The notes beneath the pieces were generated by a model. The model searched no databases. It saw only the letters and a program-made list of their open reading frames with translations, and was not told where the DNA came from. This document shows positions 1 to 12,215 of a stretch of 64,000 nt of DNA, one piece after another. The stretch comes from Lineus longissimus (Eukaryota; Nemertea; Pilidiophora; Heteronemertea; Lineidae), in contig NC_088323.1 in NCBI RefSeq assembly GCF_910592395.1, positions 15,297,501 through 15,361,500 of the forward strand, written 5' to 3'. How positions within the stretch are numbered: position 1 is the stretch's first letter; the number at the start of each line of letters is the position of its first letter. The translations under genes and the position numbers were made by a program.

Positions 1-116
1 AGCTAAGGAGCGATTGACCTCGTATGTTGAACATATTCGGCGAGGGGAAGCTGTAGGTCCCCAGGTACAGACCCATTAACAACCTTAGCAGTGTAGCAGA
101 ACTTCGAAAAACAATA

Positions 117-236
117 GTGAGGTTTCGCAATCAGCCGGTTAGGCCCTACGGCGACGTTTATCAATTGTTCGGGTAAACTCACACAATAAATAAACGTCGT
201 CATCGGGCCTAACCGGATGGTTGCGAAACCTCACTA
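117..236. mobile_element. Foldback MITE
   Basis: Left arm AGTGAGGTTTCGCAATCAGC, GGTTAGGCCC and CGACGTTTAT; right arm ATAAACGTCG, GGGCCTAACC and GGTTGCGAAACCTCACTA. The loop is about 25 bases. No coding sequence. Confidence -1.
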
Positions 237-1836
237 ATATGAGACTTGACCACAACTGCAATCATGATTGACCGATGGTGTTCAATTGGAGAACTTTATG
301 AAAATGGTAAAGGGGTCCCTGCCAAAACAGTTTTAGACCTATGTCTGCGTAAGGGTTGACCACAGGCCCCCCATTTCAGCTGGAAAATGAAATCCAAAAC
401 AATTAGAACTCTTTCAGTGAATGCCAATTTCAAGGGTGGGAGTCTGACCAGATGCCCCCCCCCCCCCCCAGTTTATGAAAATCTTCAAATTCGACCATGA
501 AAATTTGGCACACATCAGTATGTCAATGAGCCATGTAGTGCAGTCCAACTCTTCTTCTGGCTCCTTGATCCACACCCGACCGGCAACTTATACCTATCCG
601 ACACAACTCCGAAGCGATTCCACTGCTCATGAAAACTCATGATGAAAGACAATCAATTACGACTAAAAACAAGTCCATTTTGAGTGAATTTCTGAAATTT
701 GGACATCAGTAAAGCCTTTTAATTTGTCAAATGGGACTGAATCGGCATACAGTTCTAAATTTCAGAAGCACGAAATCCAGGAGATCATGACATATTATTT
801 ATTGTGGAAGGGACAACTACTCTATGCTCACTACTATAAGACCATTTGCTTTAAACTTTCAAATGAGTTTCTACTTCAGACTTGGGTCATGAGACAAAAC
901 AATTTGTGCAACCAGCCACAAATTATATCACAATTTTAGAATGGACCTCAATATACTCTCATAATTTTCTTTAATAACTTCTGAATAGTATTTACAAATG
1001 GTCTTATAGAAGAGATATTAGAGTTTTTACAGCATAAACACCTACAAAATGTAGACTTACTTCACTACCTCTGAACTAAAACATGACAAGCACAACCAAA
1101 CCACAAGTCATGCTTGGAGATTTTTCGTAAAAAATGCAATCACAAGGCCAAACAAACGAAACATTAGTTTAACAGGGCCAAGTTTTTCGAAACAAGCCAA
1201 AAACTTTAGCCTGGCCAGATAAGTTTAGTAAATTTAACGCCAAATTAATGCCCTCCTTCTTTCCAACAACCAGGAATGACATTTTTTCAATCAGACAATG
1301 CTCATGCAGGTTTAATTAGACAACATTCTCATCATCTCATCATTACTGGCGTCGTAACCCTATCAGATCGTTGCGGAGGTATGGTGTCCACTATAGGCTA
1401 CTGTCCACTGATGAGGGATCTTTTACTTGCCCTGGCATAGACACTCAGGTACAAGGGACCACGACTTTAGTCTCATCCGACAGACCCTCAAGTATTCCAT
1501 ACGTTCAGCAGTGTTAAGGTTGCAGGACAGGACGCCATTTCTCGATGACATCGTTCTGTGTATACTTCAACTATGCAGTGTAAAACACATGATTAATTCA
1601 CATGGCCCTATTCAGGGCCTACTTATCACTTTAATTAGGAAGCATTCACTGTGGGTCTGGTCACACCATGCACAATTCAAATAAATCATGACCGTGATCT
1701 GCATGTCAGGTTACCCAAAATCAGACGAGGCCTGTTTTACTAGACAAACTGAAGAGTAGAGAATCTATTTTGTGAAAACTCTACCAGGATGACACCTGGG
1801 GGGAGCTTATAGAAGTTTTTTCAGCTCTAACTACCT
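237..1836. other. No gene seen
   Basis: AT-rich sequence with short reading frames without recognisable domains and a C11 run near 462. I see no splice-bounded exon of the phosphatase here. Presumed intron 11 or later. Confidence -1.
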
Positions 1837-1837
1837 C

Positions 1838-2605
1838 ATGGGCCAACTTGATATCCCTGCAGGGACTAATAAGGCCACAGATGTCATGGGCCAACTTGAT
1901 ATCCCTTCAGGGTCTAATAAGGCCACAGATGTCATGGACCAACTTGATATCCCTGCAGGGACTAATAAGGCCACAGATGTCATGGGCCAACTTGATATCC
2001 CTTCAGGGTCTAATAAGGCCACAGATGTCATGGGCCAACTTGATATCCCTGCAGGGTCTAATAAGGCCACAGATGTCATGGGCCAACTTGATATCCCTGC
2101 AGGGTCTAATAAGGCCACAGATGTCATGGGCCAACTTGATATCCCTGCAGGGTCTAATAAGGCCACAGATGTCATGGGCCAACTTGATATCCCTGCAGGG
2201 TCTAATAAGGCCACAGATGTCATGGGCCAACTTGATATCCCTGCAGGGACTAATAAGGCCACAGATGTCATGGGCCAACTTGATATCCCTGCAGGGTCTA
2301 ATAAGGCCACAGATGTCATGGGCCAACTTGATATCCCTGCAGGGTCTAATAAGGCCACAGATGTCATGGGCCAACTTGATATCCCTGCAGGGTCTACTAA
2401 GGCCACAGATGTCATGGGCCAACTTGATATCCCTGCAGGGTCTACTAAGGCCACAGATGTCATGGGCCAACTTAATATCCCTCCAGGGTCTACTAAGGCC
2501 ACAGATGTCATGGGCCAACTTGATATCCCTGCAGGGTCTAATAAGGCCACAGATGTCATGGGCCAACTTGATATCCCTGCAGGGTCTAATAAGGCCACAG
2601 ATGTC
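1838..2605 (+). repeat. Minisatellite, 48 bp x 16
   Basis: Unit starts ATGGGCCAACTTGATATCCC, contains CTGCAGGG and ends GCCACAGATGTC. The period is divisible by 3, so several frames stay open on both strands; the resulting 250-300 residue reading frames are artefacts of the repeat. Units differ at a few sites (CAGGGTCT or CAGGGACT, AATAAG or ACTAAG) in a patchy order typical of unequal exchange. A SINE follows directly. Confidence -1.
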
Positions 2606-2611
2606 AAATTT

Positions 2612-2868
2612 TATTACTTTCGAGCAGCTGTAGCGCTGTGGAAGAGAGTCGGCCTCATGATCAAGAGGTCGTGGGTTCGACTCCTGGCAAAGTCACTGCT
2701 TGGTTCCCCTACTGTGAGCTCAAGTGAGCACCTTCTGGTTGCTCCTTGAAACCCCTGATGGATTTCTGTGGAGACCGGTGTAATAATATGGTATCCCAAA
2801 GCACTTTGAACAGGGAAACCTGGAAAAGCGCTATATAGAACTCAATATTATCATCATTAAATTGATCA
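2612..2868 (+). mobile_element. tRNA-derived SINE, family A, copy 1
   Basis: A tRNA-like head with a B box (GTGGGTTCGACTCC) is followed by a body (CACTGCTTGGTTCCCCTACT, CCTTGAAACCCCTGATGG) and an AT-rich tail (AACTCAATATTATCATCAT). The same element recurs at 36252. Internal RNA polymerase III promoter boxes are expected in the head. Confidence -1.
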
Positions 2869-4786
2869 TTCAATACGAGGCATGCACACATCAAAATTAA
2901 TCACCAATCGCAAGACATGCTGGCCTCGCTGCTCTCTCTTTCTCTAAAGAGAAAGGAACCGACACCCTTCCCCGAGATTTCAAGTCAAAACCACCATCAT
3001 TAACATCATTGTTTTTGGCTTTGTGGTGCATTCACAATCATTTCCATTTATCATCTTTGAAAACTGTAAACTGTACCTTTTCAATTGTAAATGTTTTCAC
3101 CACACTTTCCAAAATATTTAAGGCAAGTGTCTCACAAAATTAAAGGCCCTCGAAATGCCCATACCTGCTCCTAAATGCCTCGTAGCCTCCTACTTTTCCT
3201 GGGTAGCCTGTTACTACCAGAACTTTCAAACCCCCGTTTGACCACTTGCCCTCTAGCAGATAAGGATCCCGCCTTGAAGTTTGTCACAAAGTGCCAAAAG
3301 TCAAAAGGTGAAGCTTAAGGCTGTGGAAAGTGAAGCCAAAAATCATATTTTTTTAGTTTCTGAGGGGGGGAGGGGTTGGAGGAGAAACTAAAATATTTTG
3401 TTTCTTTTGGCTTCACTTTGATTTTGCTGCAGCCCCTTGTACTTTCAAATCGATGTCCGACCACCAAGTATATAAAGACATAACATAACCTTGAACTAAA
3501 CTACAAACTAAACATTACATAACTCTGAAACACACGACACGGAGAAAAGTCAGACTCAAAATGGCAAGAGCCACAAATGTGCTGTTTATCAATTGGAAGT
3601 TTTTATCAACAAGCGACAAAGTGATACGAACACAATGTGTTTATTAGTTTATTTTTCTACCACCAGGGGCGCTCATGATTGACTGTTTAAGATGGTGACT
3701 GTGTCGTGCAGCTGTGGTGATCAATTACATCCCGCAGCTGCAATCAGCCCTTCACTCCTCTGTTTAGTCTCCTGGCCTCATCATGGGAACGTTGTCTTAG
3801 GTTGTGGGGTTGTCTGAGGTACAATAATAATCAACCTGACAGGATAAGCGCATCAAATGGACTGAAACGCCCCGCAAACAAGCGACTTGAATCGCAGCAT
3901 TCTACGATTAAAATTGCTGCAATGTGCGACATAAAGATCACTTGTCTGCAGAAAAACTAGTAATCGCTGGGTACGATATGGATTTGAAGGTTGACACTAT
4001 GACAACTACAAACGGGCGATTATCGCCCAAGTCAGATGTGATTTTAATCGCATGTCGCAGGAATTAAAATCACGTGTGTGCGGTGCGCTTGAAAGTGCAA
4101 ACAATAGCGATGCAGAGTGGGTTGACGTCTCACTCACCCGAAGTATGCGTCATAGCGGTTCCATCTTTTCAGAATTCAAAGAAATACGTGAAAATCAGGA
4201 CATTCTTCCAAACGTTTAATGACACAATTTTCAAAATGGGATTTTTCAGAAACATTTGAAATGGAATTCAAAATTAGGGTATTTTTGATTAGAACGATAT
4301 TAGTTGTCGCCAAATACGTGTGAGGCCTTGTCAGGTTTTTAAAATTACATGTAAGTTATAGCAATTTTAAGTTATAACAATCTACTATCGTGTTTCAAAC
4401 CCTCTGGCAGTCTTCGGTAGAGTTGCCTTGAGTAGTGCTGTCCCAGATTGAACCACACCCCAACGAAATATTTTAAACATCAAAAGACATTATGTACTTT
4501 GAGATAACGACTACAGCTAATTGGACTTCAAAAGTTTTCATCCTCTTGACCTCGACGAAGGTGACTTTTCGGTGCTCATTTCAAAAAGTCGTCTGCGAAA
4601 ACTTCACCCCATTTCTCAACGAAAGTTAAAAGTATGAAGTACAGTGCTAGGAAATGACCAATTAACCTATCATACCAGACAGTGCTGCCATCTTGTGCTA
4701 GGTGAGTAAATTGTTATTTGGTGAAAGTGCTGAAAATGTTATTTGGTGACAAGCAAAGAAGCCAAGCAAAGAAAACATGGGAACGA
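2869..4786. other. No gene seen; one small inverted repeat
   Basis: At 3328-3419 AAGTGAAGCCAAAA and TAGTTTCT are mirrored by AGAAACTA and TTTTGGCTTCACTTT around a G-rich centre, a short foldback element. The rest is unremarkable AT-rich DNA. Confidence -1.
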
Positions 4787-4930
4787 CTTTAGAATTCCCG
4801 ATCGGAAGTATAGGTCTAAGGCGCGAATGAATACCGAATAATGAACAAGTAGCCTAACCCTAACCCTAACCCTTTAAACCGATTCACAACTTATATAGTG
4901 CGGAGGAACATCCGATCGGTAATTCTAAAG
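4787..4930. mobile_element. Short TIR element carrying telomere-type repeats
   Basis: The terminal inverted repeat CTTTAGAATTCCCGATCGG pairs with CCGATCGGTAATTCTAAAG (18 of 19). Inside, 4853-4873 is CCTAACCCTAACCCTAACCC, about three and a half units of the metazoan telomere motif. No coding capacity. Confidence -1.
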
Positions 4931-5110
4931 TTTAGCCAAAACATGATATGGTGAAAACATGTCTCAAGCAAGAACACCCTCAAATCTTCCTCATCTCAAC
5001 GTATGGAACTTTTCAAAATGTCGGAAGTGATCGCAACATCTTTTTCCTCTATCAGAACACAGAGTTAGCCAAAAAAAGTTCAGAATTCATTGAAAAATTG
5101 TGTAACATTT

Positions 5111-5299
5111 GTGACCCACCACGGTAAAATGAGTCGCATGTCTCACAGAAGATGAGCCTAAAATGACACCAGGACATAATAGAAGAAATTGATATACTCA
5201 GATTTCACAAAAGGCAGACAATAGTGAAATGAACAACCAGTCCGTCTCAACCTTTCAAGCTCGGAGCGACGTGCGACTCATTTTGCCATGGCGGGTCAC
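5111..5299. mobile_element. GTGACCC foldback MITE, uninterrupted copy
   Basis: Starts GTGACCCACCACGGTAAAAT and ends GCCATGGCGGGTCAC, flanked by ATTT on both sides (4-bp target duplication). Family members occur at 46518, 48664 and 56159. Because this copy is not interrupted, it gives the empty-site sequence for two nested insertions described below. Confidence -1.
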
Positions 5300-5399
5300 A
5301 TTTGTAATAGTCACAGAAATTGAGAATCGTCAGAACTCAGCAGAGACAAGGTACCGTTGTTGCCTGTAGTTAAGGTTTTGGCTTTAGACTGATATCAAC

Positions 5400-5770
5400 T
5401 GCACTAGAGGTGTTATCCCACTTCACACTTCAATCCCAGTCTGTCTTGAAGCCTTTCAATAGACCTCAGATGAGCTGCACATTCAGCGCTGCAATCTGAG
5501 CATTTCTGATTGGTACCCAGTCATAAACACCTGGGCCGACAGAATCGAAACACCGATAGCGCTAACAGGGCCTAACAGAGAATAGTGTAAAGCATTTAAC
5601 CATTACACTATACTCTGTTAGGTCCTGTCAGCACTATCGGAGTTTCAATTCGGTCGGCCCTGGATTGAGTGAAGTTAAACAAAGACACCTGCCTGGAGTA
5701 TCAGACCGACTGAGGGGTTGAACCATGGGCCTCTTGACAGCCAGCTGCAAGGCCCAGCCACTCGTCCACA
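5400..5770 (-). mobile_element. SINE family D copy split by a foldback MITE
   Basis: The SINE occupies about 5400-5532 and 5661-5770: ACAAAGACACCTGCCTGG and GGGTTGAACCATGGG on the right, ATCCCAGTCTGTCTTGAAGC and GAGCATTTCTGATTGG on the left. The same segments are contiguous at 42720-42900 (GAGTATTTCTGACTACC to AAAGTGACCTGCC), showing that the palindrome at 5533-5660 was inserted later. Confidence -1.
5533..5660. mobile_element. Foldback MITE inside a SINE
   Basis: A near-perfect 128-bp palindrome. The left arm GGGCCGACAGAATCGAAACA is mirrored by the right arm TTTCAATTCGGTCGGCCC, and CTAACAGAGAATAGTGTAA by TTACACTATACTCTGTTAG. The centre is CATTTAACCA. Confidence -1.
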
Positions 5771-6114
5771 GCAGCTTCAGAATTTGCTGTCACATTATCC
5801 TTTCTGTCAAAATTAGGCTTATTACATGATGCGCACACACAATGGTTGTTTTGCGATCTGATGAGTTCCCTTTGATAAAGACTTAGCCAAGATGAGGCAG
5901 ATTTTAAGAGTGACTGCATGAATTCAGATGAAATCACATCGATAAAACGTGGGCAACCTTCGAAAGCCAACGAGGAGCAAGTGAGGGGCCGGAGTCCAAT
6001 GCAGGGCTTTTCAAGGCATTGCTGGGGAGGGGGGTTACATTATTGATGCCAACAGCTGGCTTTTTTTGCACTGAATTGTCAAAACGGGTGAAAGATCATT
6101 GCAGTGATAACTAA
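5771..6114. other. No gene seen
   Basis: Contains part of an 89-codon reading frame without recognisable domain and a G-rich run near 6026. Nothing else. Confidence -1.
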
Positions 6115-6486
6115 TGCAAGTATCAATTCGTTTCTTGTACCCCCCCCTCCTCAAGGGTAGTTAAGCTATCACCACTAATCTTTGCCGATGCTTGAGTAGT
6201 ATTTATTTTTCCTTTAGTGAAAATTTGGCGAAGCTGGAAAGAATAAGGATGCTAATGTGTCGATGTCTTGTCGAACATACAGCCTTACCCAGTAAAATTA
6301 GTTCGGTTACTTTATATGACGGTGATAACTGATATATTGTTGATGGTGATGTCTTGACGAAAGAAAAAGTAGCATTGGTGAAAAAAGGGTGATGCTTGAG
6401 CCTTAAGATGTCGTTATAGGGTGATAAGGTGTCGTACCCTTGAGGAGGGGGGGGGGGGGGGTACAAGACACGAATTGATACTTGCA
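6115..6486. mobile_element. TWA-flanked MITE, copy 1
   Basis: TIR TGCAAGTATCAATTCGTTTC is mirrored by ACGAATTGATACTTGCA, with TAA directly repeated at both ends. A C-run follows the left TIR and a G-run precedes the right one. A 3-bp TWA target duplication is typical of PIF/Harbinger-type elements. The 105-codon reading frame inside is not a gene; it recurs only because the element does. Confidence -1.
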
Positions 6487-6632
6487 TAAGGCTAAGCATG
6501 CTGGGTGAAAAACATTTCAAAAAGCACCAGAGAGCAGTCGAGCATGTTCATTGACTTGGGCCGAGTTGCTCAAAAAAGTTTTGTCAATAATGCTAGCTTG
6601 GCGTCATCTCCTTCAGTAAGGTCCTGTAGACT

Positions 6633-7102
6633 AAAGGCCGGTTTACAAATGCAACTTTTTAGGAGAAACACAGAGAAACTAAGAGAAACTTGACTGACAG
6701 GCTATGTAATTTGAACCATGAAACCTAAAAGTTTCTTCATGTTGCATGTGTGAACTGGTCAAGAAAAATGAAGAAACATGATGAAACCCCTTTCTTGAAA
6801 CCTTGTGAAACGAGGAGAAACATGAAACAATTTACGAACATGCTCGTAAATTCTGGACAGGTTTCATCAAGTTTCTACAAGTGTCGATTACATTTCAACT
6901 CCGTGGCCAATCAGACTGTGACAAAAAGCCATGTGATTTTTACTCCATGTCCAAAATGGCTAAAAGTGACAAGTCAAATGCATATGAGTGTTTCATAGTG
7001 TTTCACTGTGTAAACGTCCAAGGTAAGGTTTCTCGATGTTTCATGTTTCTCAATGTTTCTCCATGTTTCATTGGAAAAAGTTGCATATGTAAACCAGCCT
7101 TT
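6633..7102. mobile_element. TIR element of about 470 bp
   Basis: The left end AAAGGCCGGTTTACAAATGC followed by AACTTTTT is mirrored by AAAAAGTTGCATATG and TAAACCAGCCTTT. The interior is dominated by dispersed GTTTC and GAAAC words (GAGAAACATGAAAC, GTTTCTCAATGTTTC), themselves arranged as an imperfect inverted repeat. Four short reading frames overlap it and are not genes. Confidence -1.
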
Positions 7103-8468
7103 ACGCCGAGTTAGGTTAATGCCACGGTTCCCGACAAAACTTGTTTTGATCAACCGGGCCGTCGCATTTTGACACAAGGCAACGCAACAGCAACTGCTCT
7201 CCAAATATTTCTGAGTTGTGGAGAAAATACACAATCAAATCTAAAGGCCCATCTCCACATACACCTGTTGATGAGCGTTTCACGTCCCAAACTTTGTTAA
7301 TGGGCCTGGCAGCAAAAAATAGCAAGGGCTGAAATGCTCACTAACGCGCAAATATGAAGATGGATTTTCAAATTTGGACTTTTCGAGCGTCTACAATTCA
7401 ACCTAGGTACGTTTCGAAGGAGGGGCCTAAAGGATTGATGATCGGGTGGACACTAGACGTGGACAAGGTGAAGATGACACAAGAATTAGACCCTTAAAGG
7501 CGGTGTAGCGGAAATACCGGACGGGCAGGACAGATAGTTTCAGAGTTCCTGAATAGGGGGCGTTTGTGCAGGTAATAAACAAACATTGACAGACAATCGT
7601 AAAATTGTCTGTGCACACTGGTTGTCTCATACTGTAAACCCTTTATTTTGCCCGATTTTCACAATTTTTGCAAGAGGGGTACAATCGCATACTCCAAGGG
7701 AGCAATGTTCAACTTAATGGTTTTATCAGTGGAAAATGCACCCATTCACGAAAATATGGTGAAGCAAGATCTGAAAATGATGTTTTTTTTGCAAACATTT
7801 AGGTCCATGAAAATAAAGGCATTTACAGTATCTGCGATGCCCTCTGTACAGTGACTTTGTGACTATAATTAGTTCCCGCCAAGCTACTCCTCCTTTAACA
7901 GTGAGATCTAGACCGAGGGTGAAACTAAGCCAAAAGGGGGCGCTAACCCCCCTAGCATCTACGATAGACGTTCTAATCGTACCTAGAGAATGGTTCGTGG
8001 GAATCGTGGGAGGTCTTCGGACTCGCAAGGCTGCCTCTGATGAAATGAGAAAACATTAGGATGAAAATGACGGCAGATGTAAAATGAGGGTTGGCTCACC
8101 TGAGTTGAAAACAAAATGTTAGTTTTTATTCTTGTTAATTTACTCATTTCTATTGAGACAAAAATATTCAAGGCTTTTGGATACTCAATGACACTCCGAG
8201 TATAAATGCAACTCTCCTGGCAACCTCTCAGAATACGTTTTCACAGAGGAGTATTTTTTTAACACGCCTGGTGAATAAAGTCCTATTTCCTTTCAAATTT
8301 TCCATTAAATTTATGGCTCGTCCACACTTTAGATCCAGCCAACCTTTTTTTAGTTTCAGTCAAATTTGACTTCAGCCACACATAGAGGAATTGATCTACA
8401 CACCAATTTCAGCCAATAACACTGATTTGTATGTATTTGAAAGTTCAACTGGACATGTCATAAGTCGT
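7103..8468. other. No confident gene; weak exon candidate
   Basis: Mostly unique AT-rich DNA. On the minus strand 8036-7983 is bounded by TTTCATCAG and GTACGA and is open in the phase that exon 11 requires. It is discussed as a finding, not annotated as coding. Confidence -1.
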
Positions 8469-8886
8469 ACTTCCACCTATCAAATCCCCGTGTCTTTTGC
8501 GCTTACACCTATGAATTGCCATGTCTGAATAGACCCGTATGTCAAATCCCCGTGTCTATTAGCCCCATCGAGCTCGATGGGGCTAATCGGGGGCTAATTC
8601 AGACCCATGTTCAACACAGGTTTTTTGGTAGGTGGAATCTGAATAGACACGGCAATTGCAAGTTCTAAGACCGGGCGACAGATGGCGCGGTGTAGTTGCC
8701 TCGGTATTGCGCCCCCCTCCAACGGGAAAGAAACACAGGAGGCTCCCTACCTACAGCGCACCTGTCGCCGGGGCTATTAACCATTATCTAACACCACTGA
8801 TAGGTGTAAGTGCGCCCCGGGTTTTTTGACACACGGCGAGGACACGGGTCTTGAAAAAACACGGGGGTTTTATGATAGGTGGAACT
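8469..8886. mobile_element. Imperfect TIR element of about 420 bp
   Basis: The left end ACTTCCACCTATCAAATCCC then CGTGTC is mirrored on the right by ACACGGGGGTTTT and ATGATAGGTGGAACT. Near the centre CCCCATCGAGCTCGATGGGG is a perfect palindrome. The words CCCCGTGT and TGCGCTTACACCTAT recur inside. The element at 27922 has a similar architecture with CCGGTGTT in place of CCCGTGT. Confidence -1.
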
Positions 8887-9016
8887 ATGACTACTTTAGT
8901 CCATGAGGAAAATATGTCAAATTTGACTTGACATTGTGATGCACAGTGAAGATCATCAAACGATACATTCGGTTTTAGTTAGGAGGGCAACGGACATTAA
9001 ATTCTCTCCACCAGGT

Positions 9017-9388
9017 AATAGCATTCCGCGACGTTACTATTTATAGCTCACAAGGTCATTTGAATAAGATATTGATGACGTTTTAGTCACGTGACAGTCG
9101 GACATCGACACTTATTTCTACGCATTTGAGCTTATTTCAAAGTCAATTATCTTTGACCCTGCATTGTTTTTAGCATGAATGATACCATAGAGTCAGAGAG
9201 AGAAATATTCAGAACAATTATGTAGTATTTCCAACACTCGGACATGTGCCAGATTGAATCTAACTGCCCTAGTTAGAAAGCCTGAATCCATTACGAAACC
9301 GCATGTTTGTCCGACATTGCCTGTAATTCAGCGATGGGGAAATAGAGGGCAGCAGCTGCAGTGACCTCATCATCGCAGAATGCTATTA
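9017..9388. mobile_element. TIR element (TAATAGCATTCCGCG), copy 1
   Basis: Starts TAATAGCATTCCGCGA and ends TCGCAGAATGCTATTA. About 372 bp, no coding capacity. A nearly identical inverted copy is at 27075. Confidence -1.
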
Positions 9389-10345
9389 ACTGAACTGAGT
9401 GTATAATTATGTTCATCGATTACGCTGACTTCACACCTATTAGGTCTAATCGACTACCTAAGTGAACACGGGAAGCCATTGTTTTTGTTTACTGTCCGTA
9501 ATTGCGAGGCGATTGGACCAAGAAGTCACCATGGCCGTGTCCACAGTTCGGAGTCCGCCCTAGAGAAGTTTTGGTTAAAGCAAATGACTTAGAAAAAATC
9601 GGGACTGAACGAACATGTCAATAATGCGGAGGTGTCCGCCTGGCAGAGGTGTCCGCAAGGGGAGGTTCTACTGTATGTCAAATTTGACTGCATATCTGAA
9701 TTTGAAAATGTGCACAGAAATAAACATAGGAATTGGCAGAATTTTACTTTGTAGTCAAATTCTGATATTTGGTCTTGGCTGTCATCGTATTTATATCAAA
9801 ACAGGTGAGCAACCAATGGCTAAAGATCACACAGTCGCTTTTCGTGTGAAAGTTATCAGCGTCTCCTCGTAGACTTTCAGACGAAAAAATGACTTAAAGC
9901 TATGAAGAGATGAGGAACATGCTTTTTGGGAGGAATGTAATATGATTGCATTTTTAGTAATGGATGAGAAAACAAGTCATGAAACCTAAAATACCTGTCA
10001 AAATGCCAAATCTTCGGACCTTTATTTTTGCCATTTGCACAAATTTTTGAAAAAAAATCAGTTTTTGATATTTTTTTTGCCAGATGAAAAAATTTCTTTT
10101 GCCTTTTCTAATGAAATTTTTTTTTCTTCCCAATTCTCATATCTGAATTGAAGCTATTCATGAAATCAGTGAAAAATAAAACGCTCACAAACATTTGGCA
10201 GTTTGCAGTATCCGTATGAGAATCGGAGGGAAAGTGCCAGGGAAAATAAACTGAAAAGCATAATAAAATATTCAGTTCAGGTTAATAATTTTATAAAACA
10301 TGCATCAGATATTTGTCCATGCGTTCGGTGATCCATGAGCATGCT
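9389..10345. other. No gene seen
   Basis: Contains an 85-codon reading frame (9615-9872) without recognisable domain and T-rich low-complexity DNA near 10060-10130. No exon evidence. Confidence -1.
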
Positions 10346-10645
10346 GTGCCAATCTAACACAGCATACAGCGGCCTCTGCACAGCACATATGGCCTCTGTA
10401 CAGCTTACAGCGCCCTCTGTACAACATACAGCGGCCTCTGTCCAGCACGCAGCGGCCTCTATACAACATGCAGCAGCCTCTGTCCAGCATGCAGTGCCTC
10501 TGTACAGCTTTCAGTGGCCTCCATACAGCATACAATGCCCCAGTGGCCTCTGCTCAGCATGCAGCGGCCTCTGTATAGCATACAGTGGCCTCTGTTCAGC
10601 ATGCAGTGGCCTCTGTATAGCATACAGTGGCCTCTGTACAGCTTC
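10346..10645. repeat. Minisatellite, about 21 bp
   Basis: Around 13 variants of GGCCTCTGTACAGCATACAGC. CTGTACAG and CTGTATAG palindromic cores alternate with GCATGC. Reading frames on both strands here follow from the period being divisible by 3. Confidence -1.
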
Positions 10646-12215
10646 ACAGAGCCGTTTGTTAATCTTGCATGCTTTTGATGACCATGCCATGCTAAATTGT
10701 GAATATCAGTAATCTTTTAAACGGGTCAATAAATTTACATCTTTTACACCCATCAACTGTAGCATCTTACAAGGAGTAAATACACAACATATGCTGGGTC
10801 CCGGTCCTAGCACTACACCTACAAATTTGAGCAACCAAATACAAACAAGACCTTTCAAACCCAACCCATGTTAGATGTTAGACTAAACTTTTGATTTGAA
10901 TTCATTTCGAAACCCTAAAGAAGTATTTTTTTGACAGAACAACACATTTTGGTAAAATTTGACTAGAAAACTTTTTGACATTTTTTCTCAGAATATCAGG
11001 GCCTTTCTGAAGTGTTATACACAATTAGACCAACATTCAAAACATGAAATATCGGACTGTAAAGTGCCTTCCTCGACTATTTAACTTTTTGAATCGTCAA
11101 ACAATAAAAATGGCATCTGAAAAACGTCATAAAACGCCGGTAGGTCCGACACGACACGTTCAAATCAACATCCAGGGAAATCACAGCGGTAAGCGGTATA
11201 ACATGTCGATTACGTAAGTAAAACGGGAAAAAACACGACACCAAAATAAAGAGGGCAGCACCAGCTACGACATAACACAGCAGATTTCAACGATATATTC
11301 CCAGAATGCTGACAGAAAGCAGGGAAAAGGCAGTTCCAATGGGACGTCCTAAAGGAGTTCTTGCCAAAATTACCCTAAGGTGAATTTTATGTAAAATGAG
11401 TTTGAGGGGGTCTGGTCTTAGCCAATATTACATTTCATATTTTTGTACACTGCTCTACTGGTTAATTTTCACTCTTGATACGTGATGAAATGTATTAGGT
11501 TAAATTTAGATATAGATTATAATCTGCAAATCGGACTCCAACACATCGATTCCCACTTTCAGTGAATCAGTTTCAGGTCAATCAGAACACACCCAAAGCA
11601 ATTCCAAAACAAAGTTTAGAATGAGAGAATATTTGTGGTTGAAAAAAATTCAGTCCATTTCACTCAGATTGATTTCAACAACTTCAGCAACAGTATAGAT
11701 ATATCAAAGGCATTATATAACACAATTTTTTATCCTGTCCATCCTGTGTAAAAACTCAACGTCAAAAGATGCACACTGAGCTGATTTTGAAATCAGCCAA
11801 TCAGGCACACCGACGCCAGCTGGTGTAGCGGGAAGGGGCTTCATGCACGGATGATGCACTGCAAGGAATGTTCAATCAAGCCCTCATGGTGACTGTCGGG
11901 AAATTGTCCCGCCCTTTTTTGACGTTACGCCAAGGCATGTGATGTAACCGACGGTTACCACCTGATTCAAGCCCATGCAGTACGTATTAGTTTCACTTCG
12001 AGCCCAATTTTCAAAATTTTAATGTTGAGAAAGGTAAATTTATCTCTGCGTTAGTTTCTCTGTTAGATGATGTTTCAAATGAGAGTAATGCAAACACTTC
12101 AGTTTCCCCTGGACAGGCATTGTGTTTTCTGTTTGATAAAGTCAAGGTAAATTAGTAAGGTAATGTGATACAATTATAGCCTATGTGCACATCCATGTAC
12201 TGCCAGCTGTTTTTT
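10646..12215. other. No gene seen
   Basis: AT-rich DNA with homopolymer runs. A possible acceptor near 11860 (minus strand CATTCCTTGCAG) opens 18 codons before a stop but has no convincing donor. Confidence -1.

Noticed and set aside
1831-2749. Reading frames of up to 303 codons in four frames
   Set aside because: They are translations of the 48-bp minisatellite.
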